Shown: piece after piece, positions 6,285 through 11,879 of the stretch
Numbering within the stretch: the stretch's first letter is position 1
How the letters are laid out: each line of letters starts with the position of its first letter
IMG/VR virus record: IMGVR_UViG_3300017971_000714
Location: 1 to 25,664 of that record
Length of the DNA: 25,664 nucleotides
Origin: a virus
Direction: 5' to 3' (one strand)
The notes under the pieces: model-generated
Database searches by the model: none
Seen by the model: only the letters and a program-made list of their open reading frames with translations
Told to the model about the DNA's origin: nothing
Position numbers and translations under genes: made by a program

Positions 6285-6734
6285 TTGAAAAAGGGGTTTG
6301 TTTTATTTTTAACACTTTTAGTGTTATTGGTTCCGTTTAATGCTTTATCAACTGAAGTTGTAGAGCATAATGGTAAAGTTGGATTGTGGTTTGATGAAGA
6401 GACTGCGACGAGAATGTTGCAGGACCTTGAAGAATATAAAAAGATGAAGAACGAGCTTGTGCCTCAACTTGAATTGAAAATAGAAAAACAAGATTTATTG
6501 TTGGATATTACAAAACAAGAATTGGAGGTACAGGCCAGACTTTCCGAAGTCTGGCAGAAAAACTTTCAGGATTCTGAGGACCTCAGAATCCGGGAAACTA
6601 GTGCTCTTCGAAAAGCATTGGAGAAAAAGGACTCCTGGTACAGGAGTCCTGCTTTGTATCTCGCGTTGGGGCTTCTTGCTGGAGGTGCTCTATCCGTAGG
6701 GTTGAGCTTCGGCTTGCAAGAAGCTAGGGATTAA
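6285..6734 (+). CDS. Exported coiled-coil protein with C-terminal membrane anchor, putative spanin-like
   Basis: 149 residues from a TTG start one base after the previous stop, with GGGG (6274-6277) upstream. A signal peptide is clear: MKKGFVLFLTLLVLLVPFNA, likely cleaved near ALS-TE. No lipobox cysteine is present, so it is not a lipoprotein. The segment HNGKVGLWFDEETATRML is followed by a helical coiled-coil region (about 45-115) and a C-terminal transmembrane helix (ALYLALGLLAGGALSVGL). The topology suggests a periplasmic protein anchored in the inner membrane. A unimolecular spanin would need a lipobox, so that label does not fit exactly. Three consecutive near-perfect hairpins lie at 6534-6650, and a fourth lies in the signal peptide coding region. 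Confidence 0.5.
   Translation: MKKGFVLFLTLLVLLVPFNALSTEVVEHNGKVGLWFDEETATRMLQDLEEYKKMKNELVPQLELKIEKQDLLLDITKQELEVQARLSEVWQKNFQDSEDLRIRETSALRKALEKKDSWYRSPALYLALGLLAGGALSVGLSFGLQEARD
6310..6326. repeat. Intragenic hairpin, 7 bp
   Basis: TAACACT (6310-6316) / AGTGTTA (6320-6326), loop TTT, in the signal-peptide coding region. It is short enough that chance is possible on its own. Confidence 0.6.
6534..6555. repeat. Intragenic hairpin, 9 bp perfect
   Basis: GCCAGACTT (6534-6542) / AAGTCTGGC (6547-6555), loop TCCG. First of three consecutive hairpins in the exported coiled-coil gene. Confidence 0.9.
6569..6591. repeat. Intragenic hairpin, 10-11 bp perfect
   Basis: GGATTCTGAGG (6569-6579) / CCTCAGAATCC (6581-6591) around A6580; the loop in practice is 3-5 nt. 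TTTC (6564-6567) / GAAA (6594-6597) could extend it. Confidence 0.92.
6628..6650. repeat. Intragenic hairpin, 10 bp perfect
   Basis: AGGACTCCTG (6628-6637) / CAGGAGTCCT (6641-6650), loop GTA. Third of the run; it lies just before the membrane-anchor codons. Confidence 0.92.
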
Positions 6735-6762
6735 ATTTAACACTTAAATAGGAGAAAGAATA

Positions 6763-7143
6763 ATGTCAAGTACTGCAACTATGAGCGGAACAATAACGGC
6801 GTATGTAACTGGATCAGGCCCTAGTGCGAGCATAGCTTTAGGTAGCCCAACAGTTAGTCCTAGCTCAACTTCAGGTCCCTCTATTACTTTTGATGAAAGT
6901 ATGATAACTTATTATAGCGTTCCTACAAGTGCTCCTACAAGTATTTCTATGGGGACAATTTCTGAGGCTACTTTAGTATACGTAGGCTCGGATCAGGCAA
7001 TTACTCTTACGCTAGTCCCTACAGCAACCATTAATTTGGATGCTGATGGCTTTATTCTTATTAGTGGAGCCTCAGTTACGTCTATTTCAGCACAAGCTGA
7101 TTCTTTGGATGCTAATGTTTCTATAGCTATTTTTGGTGCATAA
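6763..7143 (+). CDS. Small Ser/Thr-rich beta protein, probable virion component
   Basis: 126 residues with AGGAG upstream. The protein has almost no charged residues and is rich in Ser, Thr and Ile. The N-terminal half is low complexity (SPSSTSGPSITFDES); the C-terminal half has a beta-sandwich pattern, EATLVYVGSDQAITLTLVPT then GFILISGASVTSI. Similar small all-beta proteins accompany head and neck genes in many large phages, but no specific family is recognised. No hairpins. Confidence 0.5.
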   Translation: MSSTATMSGTITAYVTGSGPSASIALGSPTVSPSSTSGPSITFDESMITYYSVPTSAPTSISMGTISEATLVYVGSDQAITLTLVPTATINLDADGFILISGASVTSISAQADSLDANVSIAIFGA

Positions 7144-7201
7144 TAGGTATTTACTTGTGTTTGTCTTTAGTATAGGTTTTATAACAGAAGAGGAATAAGA
7201 A

Positions 7202-8113
7202 ATGTTAATAACTCCTGGAGAACCGCCGACGTCAGTTCTTGATAGTACTACATTAATTCGTACAAATTCAAAAGCTGTTATTAGTATAACTTTTCAAGAT
7301 GAAAATGGAAATCCGCAAAATATAGATGAAACTATACTCGCTGACGGTTCTGGATCGGGTGAGCTAGACTTAGAAATTACTAATGCTGCTGGTACTGTTA
7401 TATACAGTGAAACTTATTGGCCAATTACTTATCCTGACAATCGCAGGATAAGTAACCCTTCAACTGGTCGGTACCAAATAACGTTTGGTACCGAAGATAA
7501 CGAAACGGACTCTTCGGGAGTGTTGTTAGCAAACTGGCACCTTAGAAAAAATTCCTCTTCAGAGGATATTTACAAAACTCAAGTCTGTGACATAGTATCT
7601 CCGAAGGTTTTATCGTTGCTTCCAAGATTTAGATTATTAATTGATAAAACTGTTAAAATAGTTAATCCGGCAGAGTATTGTAACTTAGGTTATACAGATG
7701 CCCAGCTTACAATATATTTGCAAGCTGGTCTAGCTAGGATCAACGAAGTACAACCGTACCCTATGTGGTCTAGCTTAGAAGCTTTTCCAATTGATACGGC
7801 GTGGGAAATACTTTGTAGATCTGCTTTAGTGTTTGGTTTAGACTCTCAAATTTTGTGGGCGGTGGATACTGACGTTCAATCGTTTGCATCTCAAGGGGAA
7901 TCTCTTGTTCAGACACATTATGTTCCTTTAAAAGCTTTAAGAGATTCTTTAGCGATGGAGCTTGACAGACACGTACGCGAGTTTAAACTACAATATGTAA
8001 GAAGTGGTACTCTAGGAGCGCAGCTAGGTATCGGACTTTCATGGTATCACATGCTCAGTTCGGCACCCTCGGGCTCAATTTTTAGAGGGTCTATTGCTGG
8101 TGGAAATAGATAA
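7202..8113 (+). CDS. Neck/connector-like structural protein with N-terminal Ig-like domain
   Basis: 303 residues with GAGG upstream. Residues about 15-120 have an Ig-like beta pattern (SKAVISITFQDENGNPQNID, GRYQITFGTED), as in phage BppU-type N-terminal domains. Residues about 130-285 are helical: VSPKVLSLLPRFRLLIDKTV, then DAQLTIYLQAGLARINEVQP, and a segment around AWEILCRSALVFGLDSQ. The helical part resembles head-tail connector or head-completion proteins of large phages; the assignment is by pattern and position only. The stop codon overlaps the start of the next gene (TAATG). A hairpin at 7468-7494 lies in the Ig-like part. Confidence 0.5.
   Translation: MLITPGEPPTSVLDSTTLIRTNSKAVISITFQDENGNPQNIDETILADGSGSGELDLEITNAAGTVIYSETYWPITYPDNRRISNPSTGRYQITFGTEDNETDSSGVLLANWHLRKNSSSEDIYKTQVCDIVSPKVLSLLPRFRLLIDKTVKIVNPAEYCNLGYTDAQLTIYLQAGLARINEVQPYPMWSSLEAFPIDTAWEILCRSALVFGLDSQILWAVDTDVQSFASQGESLVQTHYVPLKALRDSLAMELDRHVREFKLQYVRSGTLGAQLGIGLSWYHMLSSAPSGSIFRGSIAGGNR
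7468..7494. repeat. Intragenic hairpin, 11 bp perfect
   Basis: TCGGTACCAAA (7468-7478) / TTTGGTACCGA (7484-7494), loop TAACG. In the Ig-like part of the connector-like gene. Confidence 0.93.
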
Positions 8114-8283
8114 TGAAAGATCTAAAACCGGATCTAACAGATCCTCAAGGCGAGGATAACCGTCGCCTTGCAAATCTGTTAGATCCTCAATCATTGAATA
8201 CGTTTTTAAAGCTTTTACAGGATACCAACGAGAAGAGAACAATAGACGAATTATTTGAAGCTTTACTGGAGGGAAAGCTTTAA
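8113..8283 (+). CDS. Small 56-aa acidic/helical protein
   Basis: ATG at 8113 overlaps the previous stop (TAATG) and the frame runs to TAA 8281-8283. The protein begins MKDLKPDLTDPQGEDNRRLA, contains DPQ twice, and ends TIDELFEALLEGKL. It is probably helical and soluble. Translational coupling to the neck-like gene and conserved spacing support a real gene. No family is recognised. Its first third is written over a large nested hairpin (8130-8186), which is unusual for such a short gene. Confidence 0.6.
   Translation: MKDLKPDLTDPQGEDNRRLANLLDPQSLNTFLKLLQDTNEKRTIDELFEALLEGKL
8130..8186. repeat. Nested intragenic hairpin, 13 + 8 bp
   Basis: GGATCTAACAGAT (8130-8142) / ATCTGTTAGATCC (8174-8186), a 3x3 internal loop, then CAAGGCGA (8146-8153) / TCGCCTTG (8163-8170) around a 9-nt loop. 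It covers codons 6 to 25 of the 56-aa gene. Confidence 0.95.
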
Positions 8284-8305
8284 ATATTTATTAAAGGCAA
8301 GCACA

Positions 8306-9343
8306 ATGGGCATAAAAGAGATAATGGAGAATAGGGGAGGTTGTAAAGGCTTAGGGAATATGTCTCCTGGCTATTGGGGTAGGTCTATTTATCAGCATAT
8401 ATTTGAGCTTCAGAAATATGAGAAGAACAGGGCTCTATTACTTGATAAAGTAATAGGGAGCGGTCTTAGAACAGAGTTGTGGATAGGCGTTGACTCGGGA
8501 GAGCAGTGTTCTTGTTATAGTGAGCATCATAAAGCCGCTGACAGGAAGTGCTCTTCCTGTCACGGCGTTGGCTTAGTTCCTGGATACACAAAGTTTGGAT
8601 ACGAAACTTTGTGGATGTCTGCAACAGATTCTGACGTTACTTTAACTGACGTTGAAGTAACGAATACTTTTAAATCTTCAAAAGTTCAGTTAACGAGTAC
8701 TGCGACAACTGGGACTATTGAATCTGGAGACAAGTCTTTTTCTAGGACTGTTTTTGGGTCTGAGTGGGAATATGATGTTAGTTCTTTTATAAGGATTGCT
8801 GGAGACTCTTCTATAACTGTTGAATACTCTGTTGACTCAGGATCTACTTGGGAAGACATAGCGGATTTGCCTACGGCAAATCCTTCATCTGGAACAATTA
8901 GGTTTAAGGCCACGCTAACGAGAACTAGCACTTCTATTTTATCTCCTTTATTTGAAATAATTAGGGCTAGATTTTCTACTATTGCTTTAAACGATCAAGT
9001 TGATGGTAAGTATGTATATGGACCTTGGATTTATGTAACAAATAGTAAGCCAAGGCAGAATTATATAAAGAGTGAATACGGAGATTTGCCTAATTATACA
9101 ATGAATTTTTGGACGGTTGGTTTATCTTCATTTGACAGCGTTAATTATACAGAGAATACGCAGGATGAGTTGTTAGAGGGGCCGTCTGTAGCTTTTAGGT
9201 TTTTGGACGGAGCTTTAGCAGGGGATCGTAAGTACGTTATGACGGATTGGCAGATGAGCGATCCTAGTGGTTATCAAATTACAATTCAAACGTTTACGCT
9301 GAGGGTTGCCGACGAAGTTGGTTATTACAGTTTAATTTGGTAA
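8306..9343 (+). CDS. Zinc-knuckle structural protein with C-terminal beta domains
   Basis: 345 residues from ATG 8306, with AAAGG (8293-8297) 8 bases upstream; a TTG at 8255 is in frame but overlaps the previous gene and lacks a site. Residues 68-85 carry CxC then CxxC (QCSCYSEHHKAADRKCSSC), followed by GVGLVPGYTKFGYE, a likely zinc-binding knuckle. Residues about 130-225 look like a lectin or jelly-roll domain (SSITVEYSVDSGSTWEDIAD). The C-terminal part is also beta-rich. The knuckle followed by a GY-rich segment is seen in structural proteins of large phages, but the precise role (neck, collar or tail) is not evident. Five strong hairpins lie between 8433 and 8883. Confidence 0.5.
   Translation: MGIKEIMENRGGCKGLGNMSPGYWGRSIYQHIFELQKYEKNRALLLDKVIGSGLRTELWIGVDSGEQCSCYSEHHKAADRKCSSCHGVGLVPGYTKFGYETLWMSATDSDVTLTDVEVTNTFKSSKVQLTSTATTGTIESGDKSFSRTVFGSEWEYDVSSFIRIAGDSSITVEYSVDSGSTWEDIADLPTANPSSGTIRFKATLTRTSTSILSPLFEIIRARFSTIALNDQVDGKYVYGPWIYVTNSKPRQNYIKSEYGDLPNYTMNFWTVGLSSFDSVNYTENTQDELLEGPSVAFRFLDGALAGDRKYVMTDWQMSDPSGYQITIQTFTLRVADEVGYYSLIW
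8433..8458. repeat. Intragenic hairpin, 11 bp
   Basis: CTCTATTACTT (8433-8443) / AAGTAATAGGG (8448-8458) with one T-G wobble, loop GATA. In the zinc-knuckle gene. Confidence 0.88.
8534..8566. repeat. Intragenic hairpin, 14 bp with one bulge
   Basis: TGACAGGAAG (8539-8548) / CTTCCTGTCA (8553-8562), loop TGCT, extended by GCCG (8534-8537) / CGGC (8563-8566) with C8538 bulged. It overlaps the codons of the zinc-knuckle CxxC. Confidence 0.93.
8587..8613. repeat. Intragenic hairpin, 10 bp perfect
   Basis: CACAAAGTTT (8587-8596) / AAACTTTGTG (8604-8613), loop GGATACG, directly after the zinc-knuckle region. Confidence 0.9.
8635..8662. repeat. Intragenic hairpin, 12 bp with one wobble
   Basis: CGTTACTTTAAC (8635-8646) / GTTGAAGTAACG (8651-8662), one T-G wobble, loop TGAC. 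It lies near the start of the beta domain. Confidence 0.9.
8863..8883. repeat. Intragenic hairpin, 9 bp perfect
   Basis: GGATTTGCC (8863-8871) / GGCAAATCC (8875-8883), loop TAC, inside the beta domain of the zinc-knuckle gene. Confidence 0.9.
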
Positions 9344-9349
9344 ATAGAC

Positions 9350-9397
9350 ATGAAATTCTTTTTAGACAACAGTAATTATAAAAGAATAGCAGAAGTT
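9350..9397 (+). repeat. Direct repeat copy 1: 48-nt 5' tag
   Basis: The first 16 codons of this gene match those at 10235-10282 at 47 of 48 bases (GAC versus AAC at codon 6). Similarity stops abruptly at codon 17 in both genes. Confidence 0.95.
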
Positions 9398-10231
9398 TTG
9401 AATAAAACTTCTATGCCGTTTTTAGCTAACCCTCCTATGTCGCAGGGTGAAACTTACCAGGGTATTTTAGAATACCCTGGTTTTCACACTGCTTCTACTT
9501 TTGAGGTTGCCGCTGCCTATGCTGTAGGTAGAATACTAAATTGGTCAACTGAGGAAGATGAACAGGGTAATCATTATGTTAATGATTACCCTGTAGTCGT
9601 TAAATTGAATATGGAGGGTTTTGATCCCAAAACTGATTATGATGCTGAGGAAATGGTTAAGCCTGCTTTATATGAGAGCTTAAAACAATTTGTTGATTTA
9701 TATAATATTAATTCTGATACCCTTGATGAAGAGATAGAAGAAGCGGCTTATGAGTTTTTAGAGGATTCTTCTATGCTTGAGGGAGATTATGTTGACTGGG
9801 AAGATGCTAAGTCGCACATTAATCAAGTATTTAGCTATATGGAAGAACCTTTTGGTAATTTTATGAATTTGTCTAATTTTACTGACGAAGTTAGAAATTT
9901 TGCTAGGAATAAAGAAATATCTCAGAATGCATTGATGGAAGTTACTCAGCAGTTTAGGTATTCTGAAGATGTTGGAGAGAATAAAATAGTAGCGGTTTAT
10001 TATCTTAACCCTGTAGGCGCTTCAGCTGGTGTTGATTACGGATGGGAGGGGTTTGATATTGTATCTCAAGATGATTTTAGTTATGGCGATTTTAATTTTG
10101 CGTATGAATTAGTGTATGGAGATGGTGATGTTGATGGTCAGTATCATGGAACTACCTATCATAATTTGTTGAATGCGGCACCTGAATTAAAAGATAAACT
10201 ACCTGATCCTCCTTTTCCTTATAAAGGTTAA
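9350..10231 (+). CDS. Tagged putative head cargo with ADP-ribosyltransferase-like motifs in permuted order
   Basis: 293 residues. Residues 1-16, MKFFLDNSNYKRIAEV, match the start of the next gene almost exactly and resemble the T4 capsid-targeting sequence (MKTYQEFIAE, cut after IAE). Next come PGFHTASTFEVAAAYAVG (43-60) and YPVVVKLNMEGFDPKTDYD (80-98), the pattern of the middle and end of H-Y-E type ART domains. The usual first ART motif, YHGT, appears instead at 265-268 (QYHGTTYHNLLNAAPEL), near the C-terminus. That suggests a circular permutation. The middle region is acidic and helical. No clear Shine-Dalgarno precedes the ATG. Two perfect hairpins lie in the 5' third. The ART call is tentative; the shared tag is certain. 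Confidence 0.5.
   Translation: MKFFLDNSNYKRIAEVLNKTSMPFLANPPMSQGETYQGILEYPGFHTASTFEVAAAYAVGRILNWSTEEDEQGNHYVNDYPVVVKLNMEGFDPKTDYDAEEMVKPALYESLKQFVDLYNINSDTLDEEIEEAAYEFLEDSSMLEGDYVDWEDAKSHINQVFSYMEEPFGNFMNLSNFTDEVRNFARNKEISQNALMEVTQQFRYSEDVGENKIVAVYYLNPVGASAGVDYGWEGFDIVSQDDFSYGDFNFAYELVYGDGDVDGQYHGTTYHNLLNAAPELKDKLPDPPFPYKG
9447..9487. repeat. Intragenic hairpin, 11 + 6 bp
   Basis: ACCAGGGTATT (9456-9466) / AATACCCTGGT (9471-9481), loop TTAG, extended by GTGAAA (9447-9452) / TTTCAC (9482-9487) across a 3-nt bulge. In the ART-like gene, just before GFHTAS. Confidence 0.94.
9562..9594. repeat. Intragenic hairpin, 15 bp perfect
   Basis: ACAGGGTAATCATTA (9562-9576) / TAATGATTACCCTGT (9580-9594), loop TGT. 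One of the two longest perfect stems in the window. Confidence 0.96.
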
Positions 10232-10234
10232 CTA

Positions 10235-10282
10235 ATGAAATTCTTTTTAAACAACAGTAATTATAAAAGAATAGCAGAAGTT
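10235..10282 (+). repeat. Direct repeat copy 2: 48-nt 5' tag
   Basis: This is the second copy of the 48-nt tag (47 of 48 bases identical to 9350-9397). The sequences upstream of the two ATGs are unrelated, so only the coding tag is repeated. Confidence 0.95.
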
Positions 10283-10579
10283 GTTGATTCATTTTATTTT
10301 GATTATGTAGATCCTAATATACTAGAGCCAACTGAGCATGACCAGGATGATGACCAAATAAAATCTTTATTATTTGATTTTGAGGAGAGTAGGGGTTGGC
10401 CAGACGAGTTACCTCCAATTTCTATAACTTTTGATGAAGATGTTGACTCTTATGTAATTTTAAATGGGCATCATCGTTGGAAAGCAGCTCTTGACTTTGG
10501 AATTGATAAAGTTCCTGTTAGGGTTTTTAAGAGTGACCCAGTTTTTGTTGATTGGTATTTAAAGACTGAAGAGGAATAA
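10235..10579 (+). CDS. Tagged putative head cargo with ParB-like domain
   Basis: 114 residues; AAAGG 7 bases before the ATG. Residues 1-16, MKFFLNNSNYKRIAEV, duplicate the tag of the preceding gene. Residues about 58-98 read PPISITFDEDVDSYVILNGH then HRWKAALDFGIDKVPVRVF, the hallmark of the ParB/sulfiredoxin-fold N-terminal domain (I-nGHHR--Aa----g---vpvrv). The size is that of a lone ParB-like domain without a DNA-binding helix-turn-helix, so it is not a partition protein. Lone ParB-like domains can be nucleases, nucleotide-binding enzymes or other effectors. The tag and its position suggest a protein packed in the head and delivered to the host; this is inference. It ends at the base before the next ATG. 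Confidence 0.6.
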   Translation: MKFFLNNSNYKRIAEVVDSFYFDYVDPNILEPTEHDQDDDQIKSLLFDFEESRGWPDELPPISITFDEDVDSYVILNGHHRWKAALDFGIDKVPVRVFKSDPVFVDWYLKTEEE

Positions 10580-11785
10580 ATGGTAGCTGAAAATTATGAT
10601 GACAGAAAATACGTAGCAACTTCTCCTTATGATTCTAATGATCCTCCAAGGTTCGGTCAACTAGTAGAAACGGCTAAGTCTGCTTTTTTAGTTGAACTAG
10701 ACCAATATTTTAATTATAAGACTTCCGATGTTACTGAAAAGATAACTTCTATTCCTAATATAGAAAAATATGCATTGGGGGCTTCTACAGGAGAAAACTC
10801 TTTACAAACAGTTGTTAACACTATTTTAGCTTATGCAGACACTCCTGACAAATTCCCTATGATTTCTATTACTTCAGCTAACGTGAAGCAGAAATCTATG
10901 GGTATCGGTCAGAACTTAGTTTCTGTAGTCCAATATTCTCCCTCTGTGGTTGGAACACAGACTGAGAATTTTAACATAGACCACGGATCTGACGATCCGT
11001 GGTACATTGAATTTACGACTTGGCCTGGTGGTACAGAAGATAGTGCTCTAACGAGCACTATCGCTTTTCCTTCAACGGCGTTCAGTGACGCTACAGACGT
11101 CACTGCCGCCGAGTTGTGTAACTATGTAAACACTAGCCAAGCTTTATTTTCCACTTGGAGTTCTACTTCAAGTGGTGCTATTAGAATAGCTGCTGGAGGC
11201 GCTGCTTCAGCAAATACTTTAGCAAAATACATAGAGATTACTGACGGAACTACAGAACTTTTGACAGCTTTGGGCTTTACTGTTGGAGATTCAGACACTT
11301 ATTTGAGTACAACTAACGTACCTCGCAGGAGGTACGTTAGTGCAGCTGACATGGTAATTAACATTGATGTTATTACAGATAGTCTGACAACTCGAACAGA
11401 GTTGTCAGACCTTGTGTTTTCCTTTTTTTCATATTATATGGAAAAAAGGAGGTTTCAATTCTTTGGAAGAAGCTATTTTGATAGAGATCTAGATCCTGAA
11501 GAGTGGTTTCATATTATACTAAAGAATCAGTTTTTATGGTCTACTGAGATAACTAAGCCTAGACAGGGTGGGGAGCAGTATGACCAGATTTATGCTATAA
11601 GGGGGAGTATACCCATTTTCATCGAAGATTTTATAGATAAAACAGTAACAGCTCCTGCTTTTGTCGATAATGCCCCTAGAACTATAAATCCTGAGTATGG
11701 GGGTTCTGATCCAGGTTATCCGGGTTCTTCTAGCATTACTTCGCCTGACGGTGACTATTTTCAAGGAATAAACTACAAAAAATAG
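10580..11785 (+). CDS. Neck/tail-completion-like structural protein with inserted domain
   Basis: 401 residues; GAGG 6 bases before the ATG. The core is split. Residues 1-133 include FPMISITSANVKQKSMGIGQ and LVSVVQYSP. Residues 255-401 include ADMVINIDVITDSLTTRTEL then SDLVFSFFSYYMEKRRFQFF. Residues about 134-254 form an inserted domain (DPWYIEFTTWPGG, NTLAKYIEITDGTTELLTAL, GFTVGDSDTY) that resembles the modules inserted in the sheath. Position just upstream of the sheath suggests a neck or tail-terminator role, not proven. Seven hairpins lie at 10980-11450, two exactly at the domain borders. Confidence 0.5.
   Translation: MVAENYDDRKYVATSPYDSNDPPRFGQLVETAKSAFLVELDQYFNYKTSDVTEKITSIPNIEKYALGASTGENSLQTVVNTILAYADTPDKFPMISITSANVKQKSMGIGQNLVSVVQYSPSVVGTQTENFNIDHGSDDPWYIEFTTWPGGTEDSALTSTIAFPSTAFSDATDVTAAELCNYVNTSQALFSTWSSTSSGAIRIAAGGAASANTLAKYIEITDGTTELLTALGFTVGDSDTYLSTTNVPRRRYVSAADMVINIDVITDSLTTRTELSDLVFSFFSYYMEKRRFQFFGRSYFDRDLDPEEWFHIILKNQFLWSTEITKPRQGGEQYDQIYAIRGSIPIFIEDFIDKTVTAPAFVDNAPRTINPEYGGSDPGYPGSSSITSPDGDYFQGINYKK
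10980..11003. repeat. Intragenic hairpin, 10 bp perfect
   Basis: ACCACGGATC (10980-10989) / GATCCGTGGT (10994-11003), loop TGAC. It lies at the left border of the inserted domain of the neck-like gene. Confidence 0.93.
11039..11062. repeat. Intragenic hairpin, 10 bp perfect
   Basis: GATAGTGCTC (11039-11048) / GAGCACTATC (11053-11062), loop TAAC. Confidence 0.93.
11076..11111. repeat. Intragenic hairpin, 8 + 5 bp
   Basis: CAGTGACG (11083-11090) / CGTCACTG (11098-11105), loop CTACAGA, extended by CGGCG (11076-11080) / CGCCG (11107-11111) across a 2x1 internal loop. Confidence 0.85.
11151..11175. repeat. Intragenic hairpin, 11 bp with one wobble
   Basis: CCACTTGGAGT (11151-11161) / ACTTCAAGTGG (11165-11175), one G-T wobble, loop TCT. 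Confidence 0.87.
11312..11341. repeat. Intragenic hairpin, 13 bp perfect
   Basis: ACTAACGTACCTC (11312-11324) / GAGGTACGTTAGT (11329-11341), loop GCAG. It lies at the right border of the inserted domain. Confidence 0.96.
11382..11410. repeat. Intragenic hairpin, 12 bp perfect
   Basis: GTCTGACAACTC (11382-11393) / GAGTTGTCAGAC (11399-11410), loop GAACA. Confidence 0.95.
11420..11450. repeat. Intragenic hairpin, 14 bp with one wobble
   Basis: TCCTTTTTTTCATA (11420-11433) / TATGGAAAAAAGGA (11437-11450), one T-G wobble, loop TTA. Last of seven hairpins in this gene. Confidence 0.9.
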
Positions 11786-11801
11786 TTTAATATTTATTAC
11801 T

Positions 11802-11831
11802 TTAATCTTCCAACTAAGTCTAAGTTATAAT
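11802..11831 (+). promoter_or_regulatory. Candidate promoter upstream of the sheath gene
   Basis: A perfect -10 element, TATAAT (11826-11831), lies 49 bases before the sheath start, with a poor -35 (TTAATC, 11802-11807) 18 bases upstream. The 94-bp gap (11786-11879) is one of the longest in the window, consistent with a start of a transcription unit for an abundant protein. No terminator was seen in the gap. Confidence 0.35.
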
Positions 11832-11879
11832 ACTAGCTGGAGTGTTTAGATCTAAGTTAATTTAACAAGGAGAAGACGA

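Noticed and set aside
6285-6734. Unimolecular spanin lipoprotein
   Set aside because: The topology is similar, but there is no lipobox cysteine near the signal-peptide end (ALS-TE).
10235-10579. Plasmid/phage partition protein ParB
   Set aside because: Only the small N-terminal fold is present, without a helix-turn-helix or a ParA partner.
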